Assembly (NCBI GenBank): GCA_041920415.1
Contig: JBHGYD010000054.1
Span: 62,001-126,000, forward strand
Reading direction: 5' to 3'
DNA: 64,000 nucleotides
Source: JBHGYD01 sp041920415
GTDB lineage: Bacteria; Bacillota; Bacilli; Bacillales; Anoxybacillaceae
Of the stretch, positions 24,109 through 32,570 are shown piece by piece. How positions within the stretch are numbered: position 1 is the first letter of the stretch; the number at the start of each line of letters is the position of its first letter. A program made the position numbers and the translations under genes. The notes beneath the pieces were generated by a model. It did no database searches. It was not told the DNA's origin and saw only the letters and a list, made by a program, of their open reading frames with translations.

Positions 24109-24726
24109 GTGTGGCAAGCTGTAAAAAAGTATGAGAAACGATGGTTGATCATTTTATTGCTCATTGCTATTGCTATCATCGTTTTCGTAAGCAGGGGACA
24201 CGAGCAAGAATCATCGTTTTCTGCGATAGCGGATGTATCGTCAAAAGAAGAGACAGCCGTATCAAAGGAGAAAAAAGAGGAACAAGTACAAACGACATCA
24301 ATATTTGTTGATGTCAAAGGGGCTGTTGTTCATCAAGGGGTATACGAGGTGAACGAAACAGCGCGCGTCAAAGACGTTATTGCTATGGCGGGAGGTTTTA
24401 CAAAAGAAGCGGATCAAACAAAAGTGAATTTAGCGGCAAAAGTATATGATGAAATGATGATTTATGTTCCGGCGCGTGGAGAAACGAATGTGCCGTTGTT
24501 GCCATCATCGAGTTCTTCTCCTGCAGAGAAGCCGAAAATAGATATTAATACGGCCTCACTTGAGGAAATCGAGCAACTTCAAGGAATTGGTCCTGCGAAA
24601 GCAGCAGCGATTATCGCTTACCGTGAGGAGAATGGTCCGTTTCGAAAAATCGAAGACTTATTAAATGTGACAGGAATTGGTGAGAAATCGTTAGAAAAAA
24701 TGAAAGAGCAAATTATCATTCGCTAG
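24109..24726 (+). CDS. comEA: Competence protein ComEA (DNA receptor)
   Basis: Membrane-anchored DNA-binding protein for uptake of transforming DNA. The 205 residues (same length as in B. subtilis from GTG 24109) have a transmembrane helix at about 12-29, a Glu/Lys/Ser-rich linker, an SLBB domain with IFVDVKGAVVHQGVYEV near 66-82, and a C-terminal double helix-hairpin-helix with IDINTASLEEIEQLQGIGPAKAAAII. AAAGGAT lies nine bases before GTG 24109; an in-frame TTG at 24103 is too close to it. Confidence 0.94.
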   Translation: MWQAVKKYEKRWLIILLLIAIAIIVFVSRGHEQESSFSAIADVSSKEETAVSKEKKEEQVQTTSIFVDVKGAVVHQGVYEVNETARVKDVIAMAGGFTKEADQTKVNLAAKVYDEMMIYVPARGETNVPLLPSSSSSPAEKPKIDINTASLEEIEQLQGIGPAKAAAIIAYREENGPFRKIEDLLNVTGIGEKSLEKMKEQIIIR

Positions 24727-24797
24727 CGAAATTGACGCATTTTTTTCTGCTCGCTAAACTAGTCTTATATGCGATTATTATGAGGGGAGAGGCAAGG

Positions 24798-25253
24798 ATG
24801 GAACGGATTACATGGGATCAATATTTTATGGCGCAAAGTCATTTGCTGGCGTTACGTAGCACGTGTACACGATTGGCCGTTGGGGCAACGATTGTTCGCG
24901 ATAAACGGATTATCGCCGGAGGATATAACGGCTCGATTGCCGGTGGTGCTCATTGTATCGACGAGGGGTGTTATGTCATCGACAATCATTGTGTTCGCAC
25001 GATTCACGCGGAAATGAATGCGATCATTCAGTGCGCGAAATTCGGAGTACCGACAGACGGAGCGGAAATATATGTGACCCATTTTCCGTGTTTGCATTGT
25101 TGTAAAGCAATTATTCAAAGCGGAATTCGGGCAGTTTACTATGCTCAAGATTATAAAAACCATCCATATGCGCTCGAGCTTTTTCAACAAGCGAATGTGC
25201 GCGTTGAGCATGTACCATTCAATACGGAAATATTGTCATTTCTTCAAAAGTAA
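24798..25253 (+). CDS. comEB: ComEB, dCMP deaminase family protein
   Basis: Zinc-dependent deoxycytidylate deaminase, producing dUMP. The 151-residue protein has the deaminase signature HAEMNAII (about residues 71-78) and PCLHCCKAI (about 97-105), giving the His and two Cys zinc ligands and catalytic Glu; further cysteines match the dCMP deaminase type. It sits between comEA and comEC in the competence operon but is not needed for uptake in B. subtilis. ATG 24798 follows GGGGAGAGG. Confidence 0.93.
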   Translation: MERITWDQYFMAQSHLLALRSTCTRLAVGATIVRDKRIIAGGYNGSIAGGAHCIDEGCYVIDNHCVRTIHAEMNAIIQCAKFGVPTDGAEIYVTHFPCLHCCKAIIQSGIRAVYYAQDYKNHPYALELFQQANVRVEHVPFNTEILSFLQK

Positions 25254-25263
25254 ATGAATGAAC

Positions 25264-25297
25264 CCCTACTGTTCTGGTTGATGACAGAACAGTAGGG
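25264..25297 (+). promoter_or_regulatory. Strong hairpin between comEB and comEC
   Basis: Perfect 13-bp stem (25264-25276 with 25285-25297) and 8-base loop, not followed by a T-run. It could be an RNA-processing or attenuation structure that separates comEC from comEAB. Confidence 0.5.
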
Positions 25298-25319
25298 AAC
25301 ATAAAAGGGGATTTTTGCG

Positions 25320-27614
25320 ATGAAAGGAAATGCCGTTTATGTAGCGATTGCTAGCATATGTGGGATAACGGTTGGATATTGGCAGCCGCGTTTCTTTCAT
25401 TTGTTACTTATTTTTCTCTATTTTTTATTTCTTTTCATTCGGAAACGTTCGCTTGTTTTTTACTGTCTTCTGACGACGGTCAGTTTTTATCTATATATGC
25501 TTTATATCGACAGTCAAAATCATACGATCCTTCATCACAACATGACCGATTTTTCCGTTCGCCTTACTGCGCCGATTGTCATAGACGGCGACAAACTAAA
25601 AGTCGTTGGTGAGACAAAGGAACGTGAAAAAGTACAAATCGTTTATCATATAAAAAGTGAGCAGGAACAACGAGATCTTGCTCGTCTTACGCTCGGTATG
25701 GTTTGTTCCATCAAAGGAGTATTAGAAAGCCCTGAACCTCCACGAAACCCTTACGCCTTTCATTATAAAGAATATTTGCGGTTTCAACATATTCATTGGT
25801 TATTAAGACCTCAGTCTTTTTCTCTTCGCAATTGTCACTCCACTTCGTTAACATGGTATGAAACCTTGCTTTTCATGAGACAAAAAGGACTTGATGAGAT
25901 CGAAAAACATTTCCCTCCTTCGACAGTCGGAATTGTCCAAGCGCTTATATATGGCGAACGGGCAGAAATGGATGATTCGCTCCTTGCGGGATATCAAAAA
26001 CTTGGATTAGTGCATTTATTAGCGATTTCTGGGTCGCATGTCACATTGCTTGTAAGTGCCTGCTTTAACTTGATCATTCGCTTTATCACGAGGGAAACAG
26101 CAACGATTCTTCTCTTTTTTCTCCTCCCAATCTATATGATCATGACTGGTGCCTCACCTTCTGTCGTTCGTGCTTCGTTGATGGCAATGATTCTCCTATT
26201 GACTCATTACAAAAAATCGATGATATCTTCCCTTGATGCGATAAGCTTCACATGTATGGTGATGCTTGTTTTGCAACCGTATACATTATTTCAAGCAGGA
26301 TTTCAGTTGTCATTTATCGTTTCGTTTGCCCTTATTTTATCCGCAAAGATGATTGGGCAATTTTCTTCATCAGTCGTCCGCCTCTTTTTCACTACATTCA
26401 TTGCGCAAGTGAGCGCGCTTCCGTTTCTTTTATATCATTTTTTTGAATTTTCTCTTTTGAGCTTTCCATTAAATATCGTATTTATTCCGCTTTATTCCTT
26501 CGTTATTCTACCGCTTTCCCTTTTTGCCCTTGTCATTCATTACGTATTCGAGCCGGCTAGCTCGATATTCATATGGGCTTTAGAAAAGGTCATCGTGATG
26601 ACGAATCAATGGGTCATTCTTTTAGCTTCTGAAGCTCCGTTATCGATTGTTCTTGGGAGACCATCTTCGTTTTTACTTGTTTGTTATGGTCTGGTCATTT
26701 TGTTTGCTTTTACTCAAATGGAACGTAAACGATATCATTCTTTGCTATATGTATTGTTGGTTATCGTGTTCCATGCTGTATCCCCTTATATGAATCGTTA
26801 TGGGGAGGTCATACTGCTTGATGTCGGGCAAGGCGATTGCATTTATATCGAATTACCGTATCGGAAAGGAGTATATCTTATCGATACGGGAGGGACGATT
26901 TCGTTTCCGAAACAGCCTTGGCAAAAACGAAAAAAAGAATGGGAAGTGGGGCAAGATGTCGTCATTCCGTTTTTGAAAGGAAAGGGCATTCGTCAATTAG
27001 ATAAGTTACTCATTACCCATGGCGATTATGATCATATGGGAGCAGCAATGGAGGTAGTAAACAAAATAGCAGTCAAAGAACTAGTGATTGGAAAAGGGGG
27101 AACGAGCAATCCGTTACAAGCGCAACTCGTTTCTGTTGCGAAAGAAAAACACATCGTCGTCAAGGAAGTGGAACGTGGGGATGATTGGCGTGTTGGAAAT
27201 GTGTCGTTTTATGTGTTAGGTCCAGCTAAGCAAGAAGTGCAAACAAAGGATGATAATAACCGATCGATGATTGTATATACAAAGCTTGGTCCGTTATCGT
27301 GGTTGTTTACAGGAGATTTAGAGGAAAGCGGGGAACAACGGCTCATTCATGCTTTTCCACATTTGCGTGTGGACGTCTTGAAAGTGGCTCATCATGGTAG
27401 CGCAACCTCTACTTCTGAGCCTTTTTTACAAACCATTATGCCTAAATTTGCTGTTATTTCTGTCGGGAAACAAAACCGTTATCACCATCCTCATCCAGAC
27501 GTGATTGAGCGATTACAAGCGCATCATATTACGATTTTACGAACGGACGAGCATGGAGCGATCCGATATATATATACAAAAAAATCTGGAACCTTTACCG
27601 CCATGTTGCCATAG
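25320..27614 (+). CDS. comEC: ComEC, DNA internalisation channel protein
   Basis: Polytopic membrane protein that forms the channel for single-stranded transforming DNA. The 764 residues include an N-terminal OB-fold region between the first helices, the central Competence domain (about 190-480) with GERAEMDDSLLAGYQKLGLVHLLAISGSH as start, and a C-terminal metallo-beta-lactamase domain with LLDVGQGDC near 500, THGDYDHMGA near 566-575 and HHGS near 691. The frame is open throughout, so the competence machinery appears intact here. AAAGGGGA precedes the ATG. Confidence 0.95.
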   Translation: MKGNAVYVAIASICGITVGYWQPRFFHLLLIFLYFLFLFIRKRSLVFYCLLTTVSFYLYMLYIDSQNHTILHHNMTDFSVRLTAPIVIDGDKLKVVGETKEREKVQIVYHIKSEQEQRDLARLTLGMVCSIKGVLESPEPPRNPYAFHYKEYLRFQHIHWLLRPQSFSLRNCHSTSLTWYETLLFMRQKGLDEIEKHFPPSTVGIVQALIYGERAEMDDSLLAGYQKLGLVHLLAISGSHVTLLVSACFNLIIRFITRETATILLFFLLPIYMIMTGASPSVVRASLMAMILLLTHYKKSMISSLDAISFTCMVMLVLQPYTLFQAGFQLSFIVSFALILSAKMIGQFSSSVVRLFFTTFIAQVSALPFLLYHFFEFSLLSFPLNIVFIPLYSFVILPLSLFALVIHYVFEPASSIFIWALEKVIVMTNQWVILLASEAPLSIVLGRPSSFLLVCYGLVILFAFTQMERKRYHSLLYVLLVIVFHAVSPYMNRYGEVILLDVGQGDCIYIELPYRKGVYLIDTGGTISFPKQPWQKRKKEWEVGQDVVIPFLKGKGIRQLDKLLITHGDYDHMGAAMEVVNKIAVKELVIGKGGTSNPLQAQLVSVAKEKHIVVKEVERGDDWRVGNVSFYVLGPAKQEVQTKDDNNRSMIVYTKLGPLSWLFTGDLEESGEQRLIHAFPHLRVDVLKVAHHGSATSTSEPFLQTIMPKFAVISVGKQNRYHHPHPDVIERLQAHHITILRTDEHGAIRYIYTKKSGTFTAMLP

Positions 27615-27628
27615 CATAATACAAAGAA

Positions 27629-27660
27629 AAAAGAGACTGCTTCAAAGCAATCTCTTTTCC
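27629..27660. terminator. Bidirectional terminator between comEC and yqzM
   Basis: Stem of 13 bp with one mismatch (27629-27641 with 27646-27658), flanked by A-run and T-run. It lies between convergent comEC and yqzM. Confidence 0.75.
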
Positions 27661-27661
27661 A

Positions 27662-27796
27662 TTACGATCCAAAATATTTAACTAGCGTCGCAATAATAAA
27701 CATTGTTGCAAAAAAGCCGAATGAAACCATAAAGCCAACACCGGAATCAACCGCGTCATTGCGTTTACTTTGGACATTTTTTTCAAATTCGTTCAT
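27662..27796 (-). CDS. yqzM: YqzM family small membrane protein
   Basis: A 44-residue protein with a charged N-terminus (MNEFEKNVQSKRNDAVDSGV) and a single hydrophobic helix of about 20 residues, ending in KYFGS. It closely matches YqzM of B. subtilis, which has the same location between comEC and holA. Function unknown. GGAGGGGT precedes the ATG. Its short length and clean ribosome binding site support a real gene. Confidence 0.88.
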   Translation of the reverse strand: MNEFEKNVQSKRNDAVDSGVGFMVSFGFFATMFIIATLVKYFGS

Positions 27797-28091
27797 TTGT
27801 TACCCCTCCTCATGCAATCATTTTTAGTATAAGCGAAAAAATAAAAAAAATCTATATTCTATATGGCAATTGTTCATTTCCTACGTTGACAAGAGTTAAC
27901 ACAAATAGTCTGTTTTCCGTGGGACAATATAAGAATAACCGTTGGTAAATAAGGTCCTAGGGCTTGTTTATCAACGTTTATATAAATGGGAATCGGTTTC
28001 ATCTCGCCCGCCGATTCCCTTGTAAAAGTGAAGAAAACAGTGTATCTTTTCATCATGGACGGTTTGAAAAAAAGAAATGGGGCAGAGAAAC
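27797..28091. other. Intergenic region yqzM-holA
   Basis: About 295 bases with no supported gene. It holds the yqzM ribosome binding site and, 70 bases before holA, a perfect 9-bp inverted repeat GGGAATCGG / CCGATTCCC (27988-27996 with 28011-28019) that may be part of a leader. No convincing promoter could be fixed. Confidence 0.5.
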
Positions 28092-29117
28092 ATGGTGGTT
28101 GACTTTTGGGGAAAAATAAAAAAGCAAAAACTATCTTCCCTCTATTTATTATATGGAACGGAAACATTTTTATTAAACGAAACGTATGAACGAATCGTTC
28201 GTACGGTTTTAAGTGAGGAAGAACGAGATTTTAATTTGTCGGTTTACGACTGTGAAGAAACACCGATAGAAGCAGCGATAGAAGATGCAGAAACACTTCC
28301 GTTTTTTGGTGAAAAACGTATTGTTTTAATTAAGAATCCTTATTTTTTGACAGCAGAAAAAGGAAAGGAAAAAATCGAGCATAATGTAAAAAAGTTAGAA
28401 GCCTACATAACTTCTCCATCTCCTTTTTCAATTGTTATTTTTGTCGGTTTGTATGAAAAATTAGATGAACGGAAAAAAATAACAAAGCTATTGATGAACG
28501 AAGCGGAAGTTTTCGTTGCGGCTCCTCTCAATGAAAAAGAGTTGCGCCAATGGATTGATGAGCGAGTTTTCACTAATGGAGTCACAATCGCTGAGGAAGC
28601 CAAGGAAACCTTGTTACAGCTAGCAGGAACAAACTTAATGTCCCTGGCCAACGAGCTTGACAAATTGTCGTTATTTGTTGGAAAAGGAGGGACGATTGAG
28701 AAGGAAACGGTCGAAATGCTTGTTTCCCGTACGCTTGAACAAAACGTCTTCGTATTAGTTGAAAAAGTGATTCAACGTAATACGAGTGAAGCATTACGTG
28801 TTTTTTATGATTTGCTTGAAAACAGTGAAGAACCCATTAAAATTTTATCGTTATTAGCGAATCAATTTCGACTTTTATACCAAGTGAAATGGCTTGCTGC
28901 GAAAGGATATGGACAACAACATATTGCTTCTTTACTAAAAGTGCATCCGTTTCGTGTCAAACTTGCGATGGGACAAGCTGCTTTATTTTCCGAAACAGAA
29001 CTAATGCATATCATTTCCGATATTGCCGAGGCCGATTATCAGATGAAAAGTGGGATAATGGATAAACGTTTGATTATCGAGCTATTATTCATCAAATGGA
29101 GCAAAGAGCCTGTCTAA
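28092..29117 (+). CDS. holA: DNA polymerase III subunit delta
   Basis: Clamp-loader delta subunit, which opens the beta sliding clamp. The protein (341 residues from ATG 28092) shows the HolA opening LYLLYGTETFLLNETY and the AAA+-like domain with PFFGEKRIVLIKNP, followed by the lid and the C-terminal collar region (ILSLLANQFRLLYQVKWL). B. subtilis YqeN starts at the equivalent methionine; an ATG 15 bases upstream at 28077 is possible. It precedes rpsT in the usual order. Confidence 0.93.
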   Translation: MVVDFWGKIKKQKLSSLYLLYGTETFLLNETYERIVRTVLSEEERDFNLSVYDCEETPIEAAIEDAETLPFFGEKRIVLIKNPYFLTAEKGKEKIEHNVKKLEAYITSPSPFSIVIFVGLYEKLDERKKITKLLMNEAEVFVAAPLNEKELRQWIDERVFTNGVTIAEEAKETLLQLAGTNLMSLANELDKLSLFVGKGGTIEKETVEMLVSRTLEQNVFVLVEKVIQRNTSEALRVFYDLLENSEEPIKILSLLANQFRLLYQVKWLAAKGYGQQHIASLLKVHPFRVKLAMGQAALFSETELMHIISDIAEADYQMKSGIMDKRLIIELLFIKWSKEPV

Positions 29118-29130
29118 AAAGGCTCTTTTT
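29103..29130 (+). terminator. Terminator of holA
   Basis: 8-bp stem AAAGAGCC / GGCTCTTT (29103-29110 with 29121-29128), 10-base loop and T-run; overlaps the holA stop. Confidence 0.75.
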
Positions 29131-29192
29131 AGTATACCGCTGTTCACTACATTTGTTACTTGCTAGTTGAAAAATATAAAAATATAAAAAAG

Positions 29193-29220
29193 AAAACGAC
29201 CCTAAAAAAGGTCGTTTTTG
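29193..29220 (-). terminator. Terminator of rpsT
   Basis: 9-bp stem AAAACGACC / GGTCGTTTT (29193-29201 with 29210-29218); on the minus strand followed by a T-rich tail. Directly behind rpsT. Confidence 0.8.
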
Positions 29221-29223
29221 TTG

Positions 29224-29490
29224 TTACGCCGTGATGCTGTTTAATTTTTTCGCTAGGCGAGATTTTTGACGGCTAGCTACGTTTTTATGAATAAGTCCTT
29301 TGCTTGCCGCTTTGTCTAGTTTTTTAGAAGCAATAATAAACGCTTCTTGCGCTTTCTCTACATCTTTTGCTTCTACAAGCGCTTCGAATTTTTTAATCGC
29401 TGTGCGCATTGCAGATTTCATAGCAGCGTTATGAGCGCGACGTTTGTTGCTTGTTTTCACGCGTTTAATTGCTGATTTAATATTTGCCAA
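29224..29490 (-). CDS. rpsT: 30S ribosomal protein S20
   Basis: Small-subunit protein bS20 that binds 16S rRNA early in assembly. The 88 residues are highly basic and start MANIKSAIKRVKTSNKRRAH, the typical S20 N-terminus, with the helical region SKKLDKAASKGLIHKNVASRQKSRLAKKL at the C-terminus. GGAGGTG precedes the ATG. It is transcribed alone, against holA and divergent from gpr. Confidence 0.97.
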   Translation of the reverse strand: MANIKSAIKRVKTSNKRRAHNAAMKSAMRTAIKKFEALVEAKDVEKAQEAFIIASKKLDKAASKGLIHKNVASRQKSRLAKKLNSITA

Positions 29491-29713
29491 TGTCTTTCAC
29501 CTCCGTAATGCTGTCCATATACGTTATTCTTTTGTCATCTCCAGCGATATAGACATATCAAGAACAAGTGATATTCTATCAAACAGACTTCAATTATGCA
29601 AGACTATTCAAGCAAAAATACTTTACTCGAAATAAAAGCGTGATTTTAAAGAATGAAATAAGAAGCAAGCGGTGACAATAGATAAAAACGACCTGTTTCA
29701 AAGGGAGGATAAT

Positions 29714-30832
29714 ATGGATCACTCAGTAGATTTAAGTATGTATTCGGTGCGAACGGATTTAGCCATTGAAGCTCATGAAATAGCCATTGAGGAGCGATTA
29801 CAACAAAAAAGGGAAACACCATCACATATTGAAGGAGTCATCATCCAAGATCGTGAGCTTGATGGCATAAAGTTATCGTATGTCGAAGTAACAGAGGAAG
29901 GATCGAAATCGATCGGGAAAAAAGCGGGAAAATATTTAACAATTGAAGCACAAGGCATTCGCGAACACGATACGGAATTACAAAAAAAAGTAGAGGAAGT
30001 ATTTGCTAAAGAATTTAGTTCCTTTTTACGTAAATTGAACATTGGGAAAGATGCTAGTTGTCTTGTTGTTGGTCTTGGGAACGCAAATGTTACCCCCGAT
30101 GCGCTTGGACCGCTCGCGGTAAAAAATTTACTGATTACGAGACATTTATTTCATCTCCAACCAGAAAATGTAGAAGATGGGTTTCGTCCTGTAAGCGCAA
30201 TTGCCCCAGGAGTAATGGGAACGACGGGCATTGAAACGAGCGACATTATTCGTGGGGTCGTTGAAAAAACAAAACCAGATTTTGTCGTCGTCATCGACGC
30301 ATTAGCGGCGCGCTCAATTGAACGAGTAAACGCAACGATTCAAATTTCTGATACAGGCATCCATCCGGGATCTGGGGTAGGAAATAAACGGAAAGAATTA
30401 AGTGAAGAAACGTTAGGAATTCCCGTGATTGCGATTGGCGTGCCAACGGTTGTCGATGCCGTATCGATTACAAGCGATACGATTGACTTTATTTTGAAAC
30501 ACTTCGGACGAGAAATGCGCGAAGGACCTCGACCTTCTAGTGCCCTTGCTCCAGCGGGATGGATGTTTGGAAAACGAAAAAAATTAACGGACGAAGATCT
30601 GCCAAATGAATCGCAACGTTCTACTTTCCTTGGAATGATTGGTACGTTAAACGAGGAAGAAAAACGCGCGCTCATTCATGAAGTATTAGCGCCACTTGGT
30701 CATAATTTAATGGTCACACCAAAAGAAGTAGACATGTTTATTGAAGATATGGCAAATTTGCTTGCCAGCGGTCTGAATGCGGCGCTTCACGAGCAAATTG
30801 ATCAAGGAAATACCGGCACTTATACACATTAA
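29714..30832 (+). CDS. gpr: Spore germination protease GPR
   Basis: Aspartic-type endopeptidase that degrades small acid-soluble spore proteins during germination. The 372 residues include the short N-terminal pro-segment with the self-processing site near VRTDLAIEA (about residues 11-19) and the conserved core GLGNANVTPDALGPLAV and IDALAARS, which contain the catalytic aspartates. ATG 29714 follows AAGGGAGG; an in-frame start at 29672 is less likely. Expected to be sigma-G dependent, but no clear sigma-G promoter was found. spoIIP follows. Confidence 0.95.
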   Translation: MDHSVDLSMYSVRTDLAIEAHEIAIEERLQQKRETPSHIEGVIIQDRELDGIKLSYVEVTEEGSKSIGKKAGKYLTIEAQGIREHDTELQKKVEEVFAKEFSSFLRKLNIGKDASCLVVGLGNANVTPDALGPLAVKNLLITRHLFHLQPENVEDGFRPVSAIAPGVMGTTGIETSDIIRGVVEKTKPDFVVVIDALAARSIERVNATIQISDTGIHPGSGVGNKRKELSEETLGIPVIAIGVPTVVDAVSITSDTIDFILKHFGREMREGPRPSSALAPAGWMFGKRKKLTDEDLPNESQRSTFLGMIGTLNEEEKRALIHEVLAPLGHNLMVTPKEVDMFIEDMANLLASGLNAALHEQIDQGNTGTYTH

Positions 30833-30910
30833 TAGACAAAAAAGATGTTCTATCTTTTCAAGCTTGACCATACTTTTAAATTAGTAGACAAGCTTGGAAA
30901 GGGTGAGAAC

Positions 30911-32110
30911 ATGAAAAGGCTCCGTTCTCAACAAATAATAGTCACCGTTCATGGGACGAGCTTAAAAAAAGTAATTGTTTTAGCGATTTTAGGATGTATG
31001 ATGATGTTCACGTTAGTCGGTTTAATGACGTCTTTAAAACCGGAATATCGCATTTCCTCTTCTTCCGTAAATAATGTGACGAATCATTTTCCTGAGGAGA
31101 CGTTTATTCATTTATTTAGTTTTGAAAACCATTACTTTTCACAAAGTTTACCGAAAGAGCGTCAAAAAACAAATTATTCATCAATACTGTTTCGCATGGC
31201 AACAAGCATCAATCCAGACGATCCGCGCAGTTTGCTCGGAAGTGAGTTACCGGGATTTGCACTGTATGATAGCCAAATTATTGTAGCAGGAGAGGGGACG
31301 GATTATACTAATATGCCGTATGAATCCGCGCCTCCGCTCGAAGTCATGCTCGCTGAACGGGAAGCTTCTCTTGAAAATTTACAACAGGCCGACAAAGATC
31401 AGGGGGAAAAACCGGTACCGCCACCAAAAATGACAACAGGTGGAAAAAAAGTCGTCTACATTTATAATACACATACATATGAATCGTATTTGCCTGCTTT
31501 GAAAGGGGTAACTGATCCCGATCTAGCATTCCACCGTACCGTTAACGTCACAAAGGTAGGACAAAAGCTGGCGGAAGAACTAGAAAAGCGCGGTATTGGG
31601 GCGGAAGAGAGCGCCGTCGATATTCAGGAAAAATTAGCAGAAAAAGGAATGAAATATTATCAATCCTATGATATGTCGAGAGAAGTTGTTAGGGAAGCGA
31701 TGGCACATGACCGTGATTTACAGTATTTTGTTGATATCCACCGCGACTCACGAAGAAGAAAGTATACAACGGTAACGATTAACGGGGTCGATTATGCTCG
31801 TGTCGCTTTTATTATTGGTGGGGAAAATGCGAAATACGAGAAAAATTTACAATTAGCGACACAACTTCATCATTTATTACAAGAAAAATATCCGGGGCTT
31901 AGCCGCGGAGTCATCGAGAAAAAAGGAGCGGGAACGAACGGACTATTTAATCAAGATTTATCGGAAAATGCGATATTGATGGAAATTGGTGGTGTTGACA
32001 ATACATTTGATGAATTGTTCCGAACCACATCTGCCGTTGCTGATGCGTTCAGCGAGTATTATTGGCAGGCCGAAAAAGTTCAAGCACCTGCATCTGTTCA
32101 AAAACAGTAA
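30911..32110 (+). CDS. spoIIP: Stage II sporulation protein P (cell-wall hydrolase)
   Basis: SpoIIP is an amidase and endopeptidase that works with SpoIID and SpoIIM in septal thinning and engulfment. The 399-residue protein has a basic N-terminus, one transmembrane anchor (about residues 22-42), an extracytoplasmic linker and the C-terminal SpoIIP catalytic domain with VYIYNTHTYESYLP, DIHRDSRRR and EIGGVDNTFDE, which hold the metal ligands. ATG 30911 follows AAAGGGTGAG and gives the family length. gpr, spoIIP and yqxA appear to form one unit. Confidence 0.95.
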   Translation: MKRLRSQQIIVTVHGTSLKKVIVLAILGCMMMFTLVGLMTSLKPEYRISSSSVNNVTNHFPEETFIHLFSFENHYFSQSLPKERQKTNYSSILFRMATSINPDDPRSLLGSELPGFALYDSQIIVAGEGTDYTNMPYESAPPLEVMLAEREASLENLQQADKDQGEKPVPPPKMTTGGKKVVYIYNTHTYESYLPALKGVTDPDLAFHRTVNVTKVGQKLAEELEKRGIGAEESAVDIQEKLAEKGMKYYQSYDMSREVVREAMAHDRDLQYFVDIHRDSRRRKYTTVTINGVDYARVAFIIGGENAKYEKNLQLATQLHHLLQEKYPGLSRGVIEKKGAGTNGLFNQDLSENAILMEIGGVDNTFDELFRTTSAVADAFSEYYWQAEKVQAPASVQKQ

Positions 32111-32119
32111 GGGAGCTGA

Positions 32120-32467
32120 ATGAGGATGCTAAAATTTACGATGCAGTTTTTATTGGCTGTTGTGATTCTCTTTTTTGGAGTGTTACTAGGAATGCAACAA
32201 GCAAATCAAGGATTGATGAAAATGAAAGGATATCATGACCCATCGTTTCAAACGGTGTTTCAATTCTCTAAAGATCAAAAAGGTGAATTAGAAGCGATGG
32301 TTATGGGGAATAAAGTTGCGATCGAAGACTTGAACGATAAGAAAAAAAAGCTGGAAAAAATGAAAATGTTTAATTTATTTTCCGAGCTTGGGAAACGTTT
32401 AGCGGAAGCCGTTCGTTCCGCAATGGAGCAGCTTCTTTCGCTTCTAGGACAGCTATTAGGAAAATGA
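32120..32467 (+). CDS. yqxA: YqxA family membrane protein
   Basis: A 115-residue protein with one N-terminal transmembrane segment (about residues 7-24), followed by a hydrophilic region with predicted helices and a hydrophobic end LSLLGQLLGK. It matches YqxA of B. subtilis (DUF3679), which lies between spoIIP and lepA. Function unknown; the neighbourhood suggests a sporulation link. GGGAGCTGA precedes the ATG; a second ATG six bases in is possible. Confidence 0.83.
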   Translation: MRMLKFTMQFLLAVVILFFGVLLGMQQANQGLMKMKGYHDPSFQTVFQFSKDQKGELEAMVMGNKVAIEDLNDKKKKLEKMKMFNLFSELGKRLAEAVRSAMEQLLSLLGQLLGK

Positions 32468-32491
32468 AGTCGGGCAACCCCGACTTTTTTT
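32467..32491 (+). terminator. Terminator of the gpr-spoIIP-yqxA unit
   Basis: 8-bp stem AAGTCGGG / CCCGACTT (32467-32474 with 32479-32486), CAAC loop, seven T. Directly behind yqxA. Confidence 0.88.
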
Positions 32492-32500
32492 CTTCTTTGA

Positions 32501-32529
32501 TTGAATCTTGGCGATTGTGTTGCTATAAT
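32501..32529 (+). promoter_or_regulatory. Sigma-A promoter of lepA
   Basis: TTGAAT (32501-32506), 17-base spacer, perfect TATAAT (32524-32529), about 40 bases before lepA. Confidence 0.85.
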
Positions 32530-32570
32530 CAAAGCTAGTGTAGTTTCGGGGATAGTAGGAGTGAAAAAAG

